A DNA stretch of 64,000 nucleotides, from positions 1 to 64,000 of the forward strand of contig QRFJ01004183.1 in the NCBI GenBank assembly GCA_006176705.1. Direction: 5' to 3'. A program made the position numbers and the translations under genes. The DNA comes from Cocos nucifera (taxonomy: Eukaryota; Streptophyta; Magnoliopsida; Arecales; Arecaceae). Position 1 is the stretch's first letter. Each line of letters starts with the position of its first letter. The notes under the pieces were generated by a model, which made no database searches, had not been told where the DNA came from, and worked only from the letters and a program-made list of their open reading frames with translations. Positions 9,919 through 24,900 of this stretch are shown in pieces.

Positions 9919-12900
9919 GTCGATACTAGTACTGTTCCCTCGAGTCTGTTGTGATGATCCATGCTTTATTTAGTTTTACGTACAATTGAAGATGGCTAAT
10001 TGTCAGGCTGCTCTTTTTTTTTTTTTGCTTTTTCTTTTTCCTTTTCATAGTTATGTTATTGTTCTGTTGATCTTTCTTCTTTTTTGTGAGCTCAGAAACT
10101 ATACCTTTAGTGGTAGGTGCACGGATTCATGTGCTTAATGATTTTTGCCAGTCCATGGTCTAGAATAGCTTGCAAGTTTTTCCCACGCTTTTCTTTTCTT
10201 TTCTCTGCTTCAGATAAGTTTTATACTTGATGTTCCTTATATTTCGTTGGCATTTTACTGACAAGAATTTGAGCTCTTATTCTTGCTTTTTTGCTGGATT
10301 ATGTGTAATAGGACGGGCAACTTAGGTGTGCTCTGAGTGGCATTGGTGGTGGATATCATCTTTCAGTTCCAAAATAGATTAATTGCAGTAATATGATGGT
10401 AGTATTCACATGCAGTACTAGAACATAGGTTGGCTAGGGAAATCATTCCTTTCTATGTAATTGTCTGGTCAGCTAAAAGAACAACATGGAACCAGTAAGC
10501 ACAGATTCAATCTTTATTGGCTCATTTGAAATTTTTGTTTCATATGTTACCAAATTTATCTTATCCAATATGTTAAGCTACACGGTGCTGCCTCTTTCAA
10601 TATCGTCGTGTTTGATGGTGGAAAATCCATAATCTTTCATTGGTAGCATTAGGTTTTGGGTGATACCATTTAATACTTATTTAGGATCAGAATGGGTGAT
10701 GAATCAGTTAAATAACTATAAATGTGAATTAGAGGAAGGAGAAGAATGGGATAAGAAAACATTAAGGGTCTATTTGGATATTTCTATGGGACTGTGCTGA
10801 AAATCCTGTAGAAATTGGGCATGTTGGCCCACTAATCTTGTATTTTCTAAGAGCCTGTCTAAACCCAGCCCAAATTCTAGACTTTGGACTGTAGGAGGTC
10901 TCTTCTTCTTCCTTTTTTTTTTTTTTGTGTGTGTTTCCAGAGGATTTGGGCTTGATGGTATTTGGTTGATATTGAGCCATGCTTAAATGGATGGCCCAAT
11001 CCATAAATCCTAAAGAATTTTCTGCCAAATCCTGTAAAAATATCCAAATAGGCCCTAACTGAAAAATGGTATCTAAGGTTGACCATTATTAGTTAAACCA
11101 GGAGCATTCGAGTTTGTTAAATATAATCATATGAATGCTTATATCTTCTTTTCATGTTTAGTTTCTGCTCAGGCTTTCAAAGCCTACTTATTTTTTGAAG
11201 TGACCATGTTGACAACTTGACCTTGTGCACATTGTTTTCACAGTTCATCTGAAAATTCAGTCTATGAAGTGTTTACTGATACTCTGTTACCGATTTGATC
11301 CTATAGAAATATAATTTATGTATACCATACAATATGATACAACAATATACTAGATTGTATTTTATTTGCTATTGCTTTGTTTTACAGTCTTGCATGGCTT
11401 AAGCTTTATGTAGATACCAGCTAAATATGTTTAACAAAAGAAGTTAGGATTTTTTTTTTAATTAAAAAAAATCTGAACCAAATTCCTACATTTATTCTAA
11501 TGATAAGCATCTTATTCTAGTAGTCTTATTAGTGAAGAAAGGCCTCTGTCCTTCCTCAAATAGTGCAACAGAATGGTGTGCACCTCTTTTGCCCTCTTCA
11601 TTTATCTTATCTTTGTTTTTTCTTATCTTTAAATCATCTAAAATTTTTCTGTATATGCTTCTATTTCATATTCTCCCTTATTTATTTTCTTTCTTTATTT
11701 TGTGGAATTGATAATAGTGTTATGCCTCATATTTTTTGCAAAACTAGTTTCTAGTTGATCGAGCTATTCATCTTAATGGTTTATTACTATATAGAAAGTA
11801 GCTTATGTTAATCATGGACATATTTTTCTAGTTCCTCAACCATTTAATAGCCCATTCAGATGTTTAAACCGGTTAATTGCTTTAGTGATTTTTTAATGAC
11901 TGACTAACAATTGTTGACAACATGGTGGGTCATAAATATAAACTGGATAGTGCAAATATAAGCATGTCTTCATGCCATGTTTTGAGGTTTGAAACAGTAG
12001 ACTGACATTCAGTTTCTAGAAAAGTTGAGTCGCTTGAATCAACTTAGGGCTTGTTTGGTAATACAGCTGGAAATTGAGCCCAGGTCCTGTTGGATTACCC
12101 CGAATAGACCTTTAGAGGTAAGTACAACATTGGTTGATATCGACACACATGGTAGGATATATATGTCCAAAAGATATCTGACTTTTAGCTATCTGATATT
12201 TTGATGTGCAAACCACTTTTATGGACCTTGATATTAGATTTGCACATATGTAATGTTATCGGTAATTTTTAGACTTTATTACTAACAAATATCATTTCAA
12301 CAAATACACTGCAGTTTATTGACTTTATTCTATTGAATACTCTCATGAATATACTAGGTCATTGTCAAATTCAAGATTCCTCCCACATGTGCGATATCAC
12401 ATCTTATTGTGGATCTTGTAACACATCTTGGACTTAAGGCTGAACAGAATGGCAATGGTTCAGAAATGTTATTACGTGCCTGGGACAGGTTTGTACAAGC
12501 AATAATTCTTATAGTTTTCAATTATTTAATATTTGTGGTCTACTTTATACAATTCTTTTTTTTTCTTCTTGTTAAAATAACCATTTAAATTTTGATCCCA
12601 ATTCATTTGAGTTCTGAAGCATTTCTGGAATTGTGTATTTCTCTTTGATGGTTTGTAATCTTTTGGTGAGAAACTTCTGAATTTTGTTGCAGTTATGAAT
12701 GAACCAATGTTGATTTAATTGCACCTTTATTTTGCCATCTTCATTCTATATACACATCTCTATATTTCTGGCCTTTTTTTCCCCTGTTCTGGAATTCTTT
12801 CTTAAAAATGAATCAAATGAAGCTGGAAGCTCACCCTTATAGCAGATTAAAATATGAAAACAGCAAAAAGTGTGGGTCTGTATGGATAGGTTAGTTAGCA

Positions 12901-15900
12901 TCGGGCATTGAATGTGCATGGTGCATGTGCTTTTGCATTCACGAGTGGAGCCTAAATTCTCACCTGGCATGACAAGTTTCTTCTTTGCCATGGGTTGTTG
13001 TTTAAGGCATGAAGATAGATAAAATAATCTATCTATGGTGCTCCAAGAAGGTAGTTATTTTGGCAAAACAAACTATTTTTCAAAGCTTTTTTAATGGTCA
13101 AAGAACTGTTGTTGCCTTGTTAGGCATGTACTGGCTGATGCAATCTGAGCTTCCTATATCAAAAATTTGTAGAGCTAACTCGATTGGCTCACATGTCTTT
13201 CACATTCGTTGTACTCTTTATGCGATCCAGCTTCATTGCAATGGCTTAGATTAGTTTTAGGTTAGTTTGGGATCAAGAGCAATGGAAAATGCTTCCTCTT
13301 TCCCAAAACCTTCCTGAAACATATTCAGCTCATGGTTCTATTCTGACTGTCAATATTACAGGCTTGTAGTTGGCATTTTGGCCCCTATTTATGACCAACC
13401 CCCACATGTATGATGCTGACAAACCAGGTCTACAGTCATCCTGGGAAGGTTATTGGGGAATCATAGCTGTGTCCTAGGAGGGATAAATATTCATGTAAAA
13501 GGTTTTGGGCAAAATATTGAAAATTTTTTGACGGTGGTTAGACTTCTAGTTCTTTCTTTATTGTCAGAACTCCTGAGAACCTTTGTTCGTAGTTTTGTAT
13601 GGAGCTCTGTGTCCTCTCCTCTTTAAGCATGATCTGTCTATATATTTCCCCTCAAGATGCTTTTTCTTCTCTGTTCTTGGCTGGTGATTATCACAACCTG
13701 CCTTTTCTGGTAACAAAGACCTCTGTAAAGGCTTGATTCATATCATCTGGATTTGTTATCAAGCTAAACTCCCCTGGTTGTTCTTTTATCACTGTTCTAT
13801 TACTGCTAGAACTGAAGTTGTGGTTTGTAATCCATTCTGTAAGATCCGAATATCTGTTCACAGAAACACGTTTGCCTTGCTCAGTAGCACATAATCAATC
13901 TTTGCAGTTCCTAGTCCATAGTTTCTCATTGTTACAATTTTTTTTTCCAATTAATTGTTCAAATAATAGTTATAATAGTATTTTTAGAAAAAATGAAGAC
14001 TAAAAGAATCATTACATCTTCATAAGTGTCTACTATTATATAACATTCTCCCATGGCTTTCCTTTAAAAATAAATAAATAAATAAATTTGCTAGTTTGCT
14101 AACCCTATCAATGCTATTTAGCTATCATGTCCACCCATATTGGCAATTTTGGTTATTGTTATTTCTATGATTGCAATTGCTTTTTCCCACATATTTTTGT
14201 TTAAACATTATAGTTATGGACTATTCTATGAGCTTGCTATGTTGGTCATTTCATTGGGCATTATTAGCTTATTACTTACTCCTTAGATAGTCTAGAGTGA
14301 TTTTATTAGCTATTCTCACATGGAACTTGTATGTTATTCCTATGCTCACATAGAAAGTTTGTAATCACTCAAACTATAGATGGTATGTCTGGGCAATCAA
14401 TCAAACCATGGATGCTAGATCTTTATAAATATTCACTATCTGTTGAGCTGGTGTAACCACACCACTTCTGTTTCAGTGCAGCTGCATGGCAGATAACTCT
14501 TAACTCCCCAGAAAACGTGAAGGATGTTGATGGAGAAAAACATGGGGGCAGTTTCTGCATTTTGCTTTTTGAGTCGCTTGTTGGTTCTGAGTATTGTGTT
14601 AGTTCTTCCTTTCTTTCTTTTCTTATGGCTAATTAAGTCATTAGCATTGTGCTTTCTGCCATTATAATCTTTTTCCATTAGTCTAATTAAATGAGTCAGT
14701 TTCAGAAGTTTCTAACAAACCTGTTCTTCAGGTGATTGAGTTCATAAAGCAGGGAAGCTTTAGCTTCAAAGAACTTGATGCCATGGTGAGTGCACTAAAA
14801 CTAGCTGGTAGAAAAGATGTGAAAAAATCACTGGGAAAGAGCCCACAGGGGTATGAGTTCAAAAGAGACAATAAGCATGGTGTGTCTTCTGTGGAAAAGG
14901 CAGTGTCTGCTTTAGAGGCCATGGGTGTCAGAGTCTATGGATTTGATGATACTTGTGGTACTCCCATGGATGGGATGATATCATGGAATAACATTGCAGG
15001 ATATGATCAGCAGAAACGGTATAAATATGATACTGAATGATTTTCCTTTTAACCATTTATTATTTAATAGCTTTCTTGTAGACTATGTGCATCTGATTTT
15101 TTTTTTTTTTTTTTAAATATTGCATCATGCATGAACACTTCTGTTCTTTTCTACCTTGTGTAATACCAAGACAAGGTTAATGGATATTTAAATACAAGGC
15201 TAATGCACTAATCTGATAATTAGGTATTCAATTCTTTTCTCGCTGACATCAGTGCTGGTGTGTGACAATGAATCATAGAGACGACCTGATGAAGCATTTT
15301 ATATTTTTTATATGTTTGAACAATGCTGCTTTATGGCTATGTATATCTTTTGCATCATTGGAGACTGTAACTTATATGACACTTTGGTTATAGTTGAATG
15401 TTGCATATCTGGTTTTTATGTTTTTTTTTTTTTTGTTAAGAAAAGGTGGCTAACCCTCCTTTTTCATCAGAAAAGGAAAAATTAACATAAGTATCCCCAC
15501 CTGCAGCAAAGTTAGGAGCCTCACAGGTCATCATTAGACTTGCGGAATCTCCTATACCCCCAATTTTCTTCTGTTCGTGCTTATGTCATGATGGTTTTTT
15601 CATTAATAGAACACCTAGATAATTGTATGTAGGAAGATGAGCATTCTATACCCTTTTCTTTATTAATGCAAATTAGTTATTATCAAGGGACCATATGGCT
15701 GGGCTTGCCTGGATGTAATCTGACCTTTATAGTGAATGCCGAAGCCTTGTGTCAGTCCTGGATTAATATCTTGATTCATGTGTAGTTATTGCCTGATCTG
15801 AAGTCTGTAGGAAGAGCCTAGCCTAGACAACATGTAGATTTTAGATCGTGGTTGAGGGTTTTGGTGTCAGCCTGGGCTGCAGGTCTGCTGTGGCCAAGGA

Positions 15901-18900
15901 AGCTGGGGTTAACTGGTGTCTAAGAGGGGTCAAAATGTTGACAGTCACAAGGTAAGCTATGACATACCATGTCATACTGTGATGTGTTTGAGGGTTTGAG
16001 ACTGCTGAATGTGAGGACTTTGGAGGAGAGACTTGGAAGGAGGATTGGAAGAAGGAAGGAGTGTGAGGAGCGTGGAGAGGTGGACAAGGATGCAAGAAAT
16101 AGGAGAGGACAACAAGAGGAGAGATGAGAAGACTGAGAATGAGGTGACAAGGAGGATTAGAAGATTGAGAATGAGGTGACAAGGAGAGATGTTGGGTGGA
16201 GAAAGGTTAGATTCTGATTGTTACTTTTCTTCAGCATTTTTCATGTTTTGAGTGTCCTCTATTATATGTGCAACCTAAAGCCATTCGTTGGTTCTATGTT
16301 TTATAATCTTTTGAATTAAGAAGAAAAATTCCCAGGCTTTATGCTTTGAAATGAAAGGGCAAAGACTGGTGACGTCTATTTGGTGGGATAACTTCTAGGA
16401 CGTTTTCTGCTAAACAAGATTGTTAAGATATTCTCTAATTTCATGCTTTCTTCTCCAGTTTTTTCTAAAGTTACTTTTTGTCTTCCTATGCTTATGGTGT
16501 AATTATGATTGAAATTTTGTAGGGAAATAGAGGACACCATACTTTTGGCATTACAAAGCCCTGAAGTGTATGATGATATTGCTCGTGGAACCCGTTCTAA
16601 ATTTGAGAGCAATCGACCTCGTGCTGTCCTTTTTGAAGGCCCACCAGGCTAGTTGCAATCTCATATTATGATTTTAAATTTTTCTTAGACTCAGAGGTTA
16701 TGCCTTTGTACATGCATTGAAGGGAAAACAAGTGACTTATTGTTTTCTTTTCCCCTCCCAAGAGAAATATATGTTTTTGTGCTTTAAGCTTTTGATGGAT
16801 CTTGCTGGAACTATTTGCAGTTGTAGAATTAGGGCATGCCTTTTCATATGTATGTACTATGTGGTTAGCAATGAATACTGCCGTTGTTGGTTCCTGACCT
16901 GGATGTAAGGTGAAGGTTGGATGTTTGGTTGAGAACTGATTGTTAAACAGCATGTCAAACAATATGTTCACGAATGCTAAGGCGTTTAGCATCAGAGGAT
17001 TGGAAAATGAGGAATAATGGAACCAATCCCAGTTAACTGGGAGAACGTTGATGGTTATGGCTCATTCAGTTAGCAATAGTGTGAATTGTCATAAATTAGT
17101 TTAATCCAGTGGTTGTTGTGTAGATGCACAATTGTCTCTTTAAAAGAATAATCTTTATTTAGCACCATATGTATGTGTGTATCTATATATTTATGTATCA
17201 GATTTCTTAGCTTTGCAGATTGCTCAGCACCCACTTCTTATTAGAGCATTAGAAAAATTATACCTAGAGACAAATTGATTGACAATTGTGATTTGGTTCA
17301 CTGGAGAGTCAAGATTTACCTTGACTTTATGGGTAGGTTTTCAAGGTTTGAATGAGCTGCCTAAGCTCAAAAATTGGAAGATGTCTTGTGCCCTGACGAG
17401 GACAGACCGAAAGCAGAGTATATGGTATTAGATAATAATCTGCTGGATCTAAATGGAAATTTCTTTCAGTGAGAGGAGATATTCGTCTATAGTTCTCTTT
17501 TTGTTGTATGCTTTAGTAGAATAGATCACTTGTGAATCCATAGGTTAAAATACATATGGTTAATCACTAAGTCAGTTGTTGCCTGTGATTGATTATTTTT
17601 AATGTTCCATAATGATAAACACATACTTGCCCTCTGAAAAAGTAACTTGTGTTCAATGGAAGAAAACACTTCATATGCTCCTTTTTGATTTTTTTGAAAT
17701 CCTCTGTTGTTCTTTTATTTAACATGCTAGGATAGGATCATTATTACATTTGACTTATTTTTTCTCCAACTATGAACTTTAGGGACTGGGAAGACATCTT
17801 CTGCTCGTGTAATTGCTAAGCAAGCGGTATGGCATCTATATCTGTTCTTAATCTGTTGTGCGCTTTCTCTTTTTCTGCATTTTCAAAGAGATTTCTTGTT
17901 CATTTGTTGAGTTCATGTTGTTGACTATGTTATTTTTGTTCTAAACCATACAAATGCTTGGATTACCTTTTTGTGTTTAGGCTATTAGCTGCTTGAGTCC
18001 TTCCCAGAATGAAGCAAATTATACTGATGCTATTAATTGAATGCAATATCCAATATTTTGTTTAAAGTCTATTAGGATGATAATAACTTTTTCAAAGGTT
18101 TTAAAATTGGAATCTTGTTGAATATGTTGTGAACTTATTCTCTTTAAGCTGTTGGTCAGTGCCAACGTTTTGATTTGTCCTGGATATATTTTTGTCATGC
18201 TTGCTTGGTTGTTATATATCGAGTATTGAAGATGTTGTTATCACGTAGTGATTTCTTGATGGACATGCTAAGGGTAAGTGATGATGTGACTGGGTTGGTT
18301 TCTGCAATGATGTGTGATGGTTGGCTGCTTTTTTTCTTTTTTTGGATGCATGCATTAATCTTGAAGCTTCAGCATGCTTGAGCTGAGGGTTAAGCCCGGC
18401 TCTTAGTATAGAGTCAGTGTGAATTTAATTTTAGTTACAATTTAGTTGACTCTGTTTTTTTTTGGTACATTACTTGGCTCTCTGCTTTAGAGTTAGGTGT
18501 AATTGTGGTCAAGATGTGGGTCCACAATTTTTCCAGGTTGTGAATTGCTAGGTTGTCAAAGTGATGTGGGTTTAGCTCTACTTGATGCAATAGCATCCTC
18601 TGTTTCATGACCTCACTTCTATTATGTGTATGGGAGAACCTTGATTTAATACTCCATTGCTTGTTCTATGCTTTTGAGATGGAATCACTTAGTTGTTGTC
18701 AGACAACCTGCATGGGAATTGGTAGCTGTTTCTAATATATCCCCTTCTATTAGAAAAGCCACTTTTTTATTTTCTGCTGCATAACAGGTTTTCCAATTGA
18801 GAAGGAGAAACTTTTATTTTTTATGATATTAATACAAACAATATAATCTTCTCGTTGGTTGTATGACAGTTTCTTTTGGAATTTTACTGCATATTTCATG

Positions 18901-21900
18901 ATTCTATTTATTTGTAAGATACTCGTATAATGGATCTCAATGTCCTGGACCACGACATTCATCAACAATTTCTTGATGAAAATATTTAATGACATTTGTT
19001 TTGGATACGGCATAGGGAGGGCTTAGATGTTTAGTGTCTTCCTTTAGTACAGAAGGGATTCTTTTTAAGCATGTGGTGGATGCTGAATCACCAATTATCA
19101 TGAAGAGTACTGACTATGAGCCTAAGATCAAACAAGTAGTACGAGGGTAGTGTTGTTTATTTCTATTATTAATATCCACGAGGCAACTCTCTTCACTTTC
19201 ACAAATATAACTTGCTAATCACTCAAAAAATATATTCCTTGGAAAATTGTAATTGCACGATTTATGTTATCCAAGTGTTTTTTTAAAAATATGATTTACT
19301 ATCTTTTGATGCTTACAAGTACACCATGTATTGTCATTTACTAACATGTTTGTGTGGTCTTGCCGTTGCAGGGTGTTCCATTGCTTTATGTGCCATTGGA
19401 GGTCATCATGTCAAAATATTATGGTGAAAGTGAGCGGTTGCTAGGGAATGTTTTTTCTCTTGCTAATGAGCTTCCTAATGGAGCTATTATTTTTCTAGAT
19501 GAGGTATTTGGAGTAGCTTTTATGTATTCTTCTACAAGCAAAGTTAAGACTAACATTGATGTGATCAAAATCTGCAATCTCAGTGCTAGATACTATATCA
19601 GACTATTGGTACCTTACCAGTTCGATAAAATATGGATCAATATGGTGCAGTATGTACCCTATAATAAAACAGACTATTGGTACCTTACCAGTTCGATAAA
19701 ATACGGATCAATATGGTGCAGTATGTACCCTATAATAAAACAGCCCTCCAATCATTTTTCTCATTTTTTATTTTGATATGCCTTGGTAAGGGTTGGTACA
19801 CACCTCGGCATGTCTTGGTATGAGATGATACAAGGTGGTTTGGGACTTGTGCCGACCTAAACTTGAGTTTCGTATAGGTTTTCATCTAATGTGGTACAAT
19901 ATGTCCATATGATGCTTGTTGGGGATAAACCCGCTCCTATCGAAGTTCGGCTGGATGCTTGATCTTGAAAGGATCCCGTCCGGCAGCAACCTCCATGGTT
20001 AAACCTCGGGCCTCCTCCAATAGTCGGACTCCTCTCGAACTTCTCCTTCAGCCGAACTCCTCCAGCAGTTAAACTCCTCCCAAACTTCTCCTTCAGCCAA
20101 ACTCCTCCCCCAGCTGGACTCCTCCAATAGTTGAACTCCTCCCAAACTTTTTCTTCAGCCAGACTTCTCTCCTAGCCGGACTCCTCCAAACAGCTAAACT
20201 CTCTCCGAACTCCATCCAGCAGCCCTAGAGGACCTCGGCACCCGTCCTCGACATAGCCAAAAGAACCGTCAATCTCTTCCATCCGAGCTTTGGCCGTTGG
20301 ACTCCGACGGGCTCGCACATCGCGACAACAGACACTATCCCCCGTAACAAACTTTACGTGGCCCTGAACGGCCCACTATCGGACGGTTACGACTGTCACT
20401 ATCAGTTTGTTAAAGGCTCCGTCCATATAAGGAACCTTTTAGATACGCTTTCTCACTGAAGCTCTCCTTCTCTTCCTCAAAACTTTGCTAGAATCTCTTT
20501 ACATATTCCATTTTCTGTTGGTCGAAAGAACTGACTTGATCGTCGGAGGATTTTGTCGGAGCCACCATCCTAGACTCCGAATGAGACTTATTTTGCAGGT
20601 CTCGATGGCGATCTCATCCTTTTCAAATCTAGCTTCGACTCCGGCGACGGTCAGATTTCGCACCAACAGGATTGGCGTTAGAGAAAGGGCCCTCAAGTTA
20701 TTGAGGTTCCCTTGTTCTTGAAGGAATACGTGGCGGAGATCCTCCTTCATCCTAAGCTAGAGTCCTATTTTTCCTCTCGACCTCTCGAGGATGCCCCCCA
20801 GAAAGGCAACCCGACGGTCAACCACCTCCGCGGCCAGATCTCATCCAGATCTTCCTGCTCCTGTTTCGTCTCCTACGTCTCAAGCCCCACCGCCTGCGAC
20901 GGTGGACACGGTGCAGTTCGACCTGCTGGTCTAGCAGGTCCGCGATCTCATTGAAGCAGTGCAGGCCATGCGGCAGCAGCAGCCGTCTTCGACACCATCT
21001 CGGTCGGAGCAGGTTTCTCGGGAGCCAGAGAACCCGGCCTGACCCAAGTCGGTCGGCGACCCTCGGAAAAGTGAAGCAGAGGGTAGAGAGCCCTTGCTCG
21101 GACCATGACTCGACCCCGGGGGAAGCTTTGCCTCCGTTCCACCAGAAAATCCTGGAGATCAACGATCGTGAAGATCTCCTGGATCAAAGGCTCCAGGAAA
21201 TGAGCCAACGAATCGAAGAACTCCATCATGCTCCCTCCTCCTACGATAACGATATTTGCACTGACCCTCCTTTTTCTCAAAAGATTATGCAGGAATCGAT
21301 CCCGTTGAATTTCAAGCTCCCTTAGTTTGAGAGTTATGACGGGACCACTTGGAGGTCTTTCGGACAATGATGCTGTTCCACGGCATGCCAGATGTCATTT
21401 TGTGTCGGGCTTTCCCATTCACCCTCAAGGGAGTCGCTAGAAACTGGTATGCGGTTCTTAAGTCGGGTACCATCTTTTTCTTCGATCAAATGAGCCATCA
21501 GTTTGTGGCTCATTTCGTTAGCGGCCGACGTCCCTGTCGAGGTTCGGATTCTCTGATGAATATCAAGTAGAAGGAGAATCTATTCGAGCTTATGTCATTC
21601 GGTTTAATGCTGCTGCATTGGAGGTTCGGAATCTGGACCAGTCTGTTGCAATGGTCGCACTCAAGGGCGGCCTTCAGAAGAATGATTTGCTGTTCTTCTT
21701 GGAGAAGTATCTCAGAAACTTTGTCGATATGCTGGCTCGGGCTGAAGGTTATGTCCGAGCTGAGGAGGTCTTTAAGGCCAGGGATAATGAAGCCGTCTAG
21801 GAGCGGCAAGCAGGCGAACCGAATGTGCCCGCGGCTGAAGAGAAACCGAGCAGAGCTCGGCCACGCTTCCGAACTCCTCCGGAGCGTAAGCGGGCCTGAA

Positions 21901-24900
21901 CTCTTACCCGGGCCCAGAGGCGAAGAAGCCCGGATAGAAAGGCGCGACGGAGCTCTCCCTTCAGAAAATTCTATAACTACGCCCCTCTCAATGCTCCAAA
22001 AATTCAAGTACCGATGGAGATCAGGGAGCAATTGCCAAGATCGGAAAGGATGCACACTCATCTCGGTAAGCGCAATCCTAGCAAGTTTTGTCTCTACCAT
22101 CGCAATCACACGATACAGAAGAGTGCATCCAGCTCCAAGACGAGATCGAGGAGCTCATCAGGCGCGGTAGGCTTGGCCGGTTCCTGCGACGTTGGCTGGA
22201 AGGATGGGAGGATCGGCCGAGAGCACCCCCGCCGCCAGAACCACCGAGGGGCAAGGAGCAGCGAGAAGATCGGCCCCCGATTGGCATCATTAACACCATC
22301 TCTAGAGGACTTCGATGTGGGGAGGCTAGCGGATCGATAGAGCCTGAGAAAAGGCGGAGGACTAAGGAGCCCATCATTTTCACCAATCAGGACGCTCGAG
22401 GAGTCCAGTTCCTACACAACGACGCGGTTGTAATCTTTTTAAATATTGCTGATTATGATGTACGCTGCGTTTTGGTAGATAATGGAAGTTCCGCTGACGT
22501 TTTGTATTATGATGCTTTCTTTAAAATGTCCATACCCGATAATCGCCTGGGATCCATGAGCTCTCCGTTGGTCGGCTTCATTGGCGACACTGTGCTAGTG
22601 GAGGGAATGATAACTCTAGCCGTGACTGCAGGATAATATCCAAAGTAGGCCAAGGCGTGGGTCGACTTTTTGGTGGTGAAAGCTCCCTCCGCTTATAATG
22701 CAATCCTCGGCCGACCTGGTCTGAATGCACCACGAGCCGTGGTGTCGACCTATTATCTGAAGATAAAATTTTCAACAAACAATGGAATAGGTAAAATCAG
22801 AGGCGATCAAGCATTAGCCCGGCACTGCTATTCCATCGCCTTACAAAATGGCACTCGACTTGACCTTTGCCCAGTTGATGGGCTTGATGTCCGCGATGAT
22901 CTTACCGAAGAACGGATTGAGCCCATAGAAGATTTTGTGACCATCCTCCTGAATGACGGGAACGTCGAGCATACGATGCAAATTGGCTTCAATCTGGAAG
23001 ATGAAGTTCGCGAGTAGCTTATCGCCTTTTTATGGAGGAATGCCGACGTCTTCGCCTAGGTTCCGATGGATATGCCTGGGATTGACGTCGAGGTTTTAGA
23101 ACATCGGCTGGTCATTGACCCCAAGCATCGATCAGTGAAAGAAAGAGTTCGGGGCCATGCACCAGAAAGGTAGAAGGCAATAGCAGAAGAAGTCGACAAG
23201 CTTCTCAATGTCGGATTTATTCGAGAAGTCAGCTATCCGACTTAGGTCTCTAACGTGGTCCTGGTCAAGAAGGCCAATGGCAAGTGGAGGATGTGCATCG
23301 ACTTTAAGAAGCTGAACAAAGCCTGTCCAAAAGACAGCTATTTTTTGCCCAGAATCGATAATTGATGGACGCGACTTCAGGCTACGAGCTCCTCAACTTC
23401 ATGGACGCCTTCTCTAGCTACAACCAAATTCGGATGGCACCGGAGAATGAGGAGAAGACTGCTTTTATTACTAACCGTGGTCTTTACTGTTACAGGGTCA
23501 TTCCCTTCGGGCTTAAGAATGCAGGCGTGACTTATCAGTGCTTGGTCAATAAAATCTTTAAGGAGCAGATCGACCGCAATATGGAGGTTTACGTCGATGA
23601 CATGCTGATCAAAAGCCGAATGTCTATCAGTCATGTTGCCGATCTTGAAGAGGCTTTCGATGCGCTTAAGAAATACAAGATGAAGTTGAATCCAACCAAG
23701 TGTGCCTTTGGGATAGCTTCAGAAAAATTTTTGGGGTTCATGGTCTCGAGACGAGAGATCGAGACCAATCCGGAGAAAATTCGAGCTATCCAGGAGATGA
23801 CCGTTCCGAAGTCCATCAAAGAAGTTCAGCGTCTGACCGGGAAGGTGGCGTGTTTGAGTCGTTTTGTCTCGAGGTCGGCCGAACGCTGCATGCCCTTCTT
23901 CCAAATCCTCAGAAAATCGAAAGATTTTTACTGGACTCAGGAATGCCAAAAGGCATTCGACGGACTCAAGAACTACCTCGACTCGCCTCCCTTATTAGCC
24001 AAACCCAAATTCGGAGAAGAGCTGTTTCTTTACCTTGTGGTATCCTCTACAGCGCTAACGGCAGTCCTGGTCAAAGAAGAGGCAAAAGTGCAGCGATCAG
24101 TCTACTACATAAGTCAGATCCCGAGGGATGTCGAGACTAGGTATACAAAGTTGGAGAAATTGACTTATGCTCTTCTGATTGCAGCAAGGAGACTTCGGCC
24201 TTACTTTCAGGGACATGCTATAACGCTTCTCACTGACCAGCTGATCAGAGTGGTCCTTCATCAAACGGATGCTTTTGAAAGAATTGCAAAATGGGCCATT
24301 GAATTAACAGAATTCGACATCAACTATCGGCCTCGGCCAGCAATCAAGGCTCAGGCACCGGCCAACTTCATAGTTGAATGTACCATCCCAGACGATGTCG
24401 AGCTTCAAAATGAAACCAACATTCCATGATTGCACCGAGCTCTTCTGAAGAAAGAATGGACCTTCCTAAAGATTTTTGGGCTATGTATGTCGATGGCTAC
24501 TTCAATACTTCCGGAGCAGGTGTTGGGCTGATCCTGATCAATTTGGAAGGAATCATCGCGGAGTACGCGTTGCGTTTTGAATTTTCGGTGACAAACAATA
24601 GGATAGAATATGAGGCCTTAATAGCCGAGCTCAGGATAGCCAAAGAATCGAAAGCTGGTTGGCTTCAGGTTTGCAGTGACTCCCAATTGGTCATAGGGCA
24701 GGTCAGCGGCAGTTATGAAGTTCGGGAAGAGAGCATGGTAAAATATCTTGAGAAGGTGAAGAGTTTGACCCCAGTCTTTAGCAGTTTCAGCATTCGACAA
24801 GTTTCGAGAGCGGAAAACGCTAGGGTCGACCTTCTTTCCAAGCTAGCCACCCTAGCTCCCAACGAGCTTCTGAAAGAAGTTTATTATGAGACATTGAAAT

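Noticed and set aside
11563..11754. 63-codon hydrophobic ORF in AAA intron 3
   Set aside because: T-rich intron sequence translated by chance; no conservation signal or splice support.
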